Made by a program: the position numbers and the translations under genes. DNA of 13,293 nucleotides from JBJXFK01 sp046155505 (GTDB taxonomy: Bacteria; Planctomycetota; Phycisphaerae; UBA1845; Fen-1342): NCBI GenBank assembly GCA_046155505.1, contig JBJXFK010000277.1, forward strand, positions 1-13,293, in the 5' to 3' direction. Each line of letters starts with the position of its first letter. Position 1 is the first letter of the stretch. The notes beneath the pieces were generated by a model. It made no database searches and was not told the DNA's origin. It saw nothing but the letters and a program-made list of their open reading frames with translations. Shown here in pieces: positions 13,103 to 13,293 of the stretch.

Positions 13103-13293
13103 TTCCGCGCGCCGGATTTTGTGAAAATTATCCATTTCCTCGTTTTCAGGCGCTAGCGCGAATGACGTGGCACTATGGGTAGTGTGGGTGCGGGCGAAAT
13201 ACCCCAAAAGCCGAACAATTGATCAGCCGATTCAGTGCGGAATAGCGGGAAGAGGTCGAAACACAGACGCGCGGCGGGCACCGAGAATAGGGA

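Noticed and set aside
13176..13195. TGGGT repeats upstream of mraZ as possible MraZ operator
   Set aside because: Only two copies with a 9-base period, about 160 bases upstream and upstream of the predicted promoter; the known MraZ sites are three or more repeats with a 10-base period at the promoter.

Overview
The window is GC-rich bacterial DNA with ten well-supported protein genes and no rRNA, tRNA, CRISPR array, transposase or phage gene. The best guess for the source is a planctomycete-like bacterium (Planctomycetota, perhaps Phycisphaerae-like). This is an inference from three things: an mraZ-rsmH pair with no ftsI or mur genes after it, large secreted lipoproteins, and many short palindromic or tandem intergenic repeats. 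No marker in the window settles the taxonomy.

Left part (1-3025, + strand): two tandem paralogous genes encode secreted lipoproteins. Each has a lipobox, a PPC-like beta domain (clear in the second, weak in the first) and a matrixin-like zinc protease domain with HExxHxxGxxH and a nearby Met-turn. The 425-base gap between them carries a strong hairpin, a 9-base-period repeat and the -10-like box and Shine-Dalgarno site of the second gene.

Middle part (3027-7321): a repeat element bounded by inverted arms separates the protease pair from a convergent class I/II aminotransferase (minus). Divergent from the aminotransferase is a two-gene + strand operon: a sugar-1-phosphate nucleotidyltransferase overlapping by 10 bases an N-acetylhexosamine 1-kinase-like enzyme. 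Together they would make a sugar salvage route (sugar to sugar-1-P to NDP-sugar). The kinase contains an unusual repeat-derived insertion of about 60 residues built from three hairpins. It overlaps tail-to-tail with a small zinc-ribbon membrane protein (minus).

Right part (7321-13293, all minus strand): reading from the right edge, the order is mraZ, rsmH, a LysM-domain protein with a Lys/Ala-rich tail, kynureninase, a LOG-family phosphoribohydrolase and the zinc-ribbon membrane protein. The gaps (144 to 375 bases) contain hairpins and repeats, so these are probably several transcription units rather than one operon. The mraZ-rsmH gap holds a (CCTGAAC)5 tandem repeat and three further hairpins. 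The 342 bases between kynureninase and LOG hold only a doubtful 58-codon zinc-finger-like reading frame and a second copy of the 9-base-period repeat. Upstream of mraZ (13018-13293) I see a plausible promoter and no gene.

There is no obvious defence or mobile system. The most unusual content is the dispersed-repeat load, including one repeat-built segment inside a conserved enzyme, and the LysM protein in the place where ftsL/ftsI would be expected.
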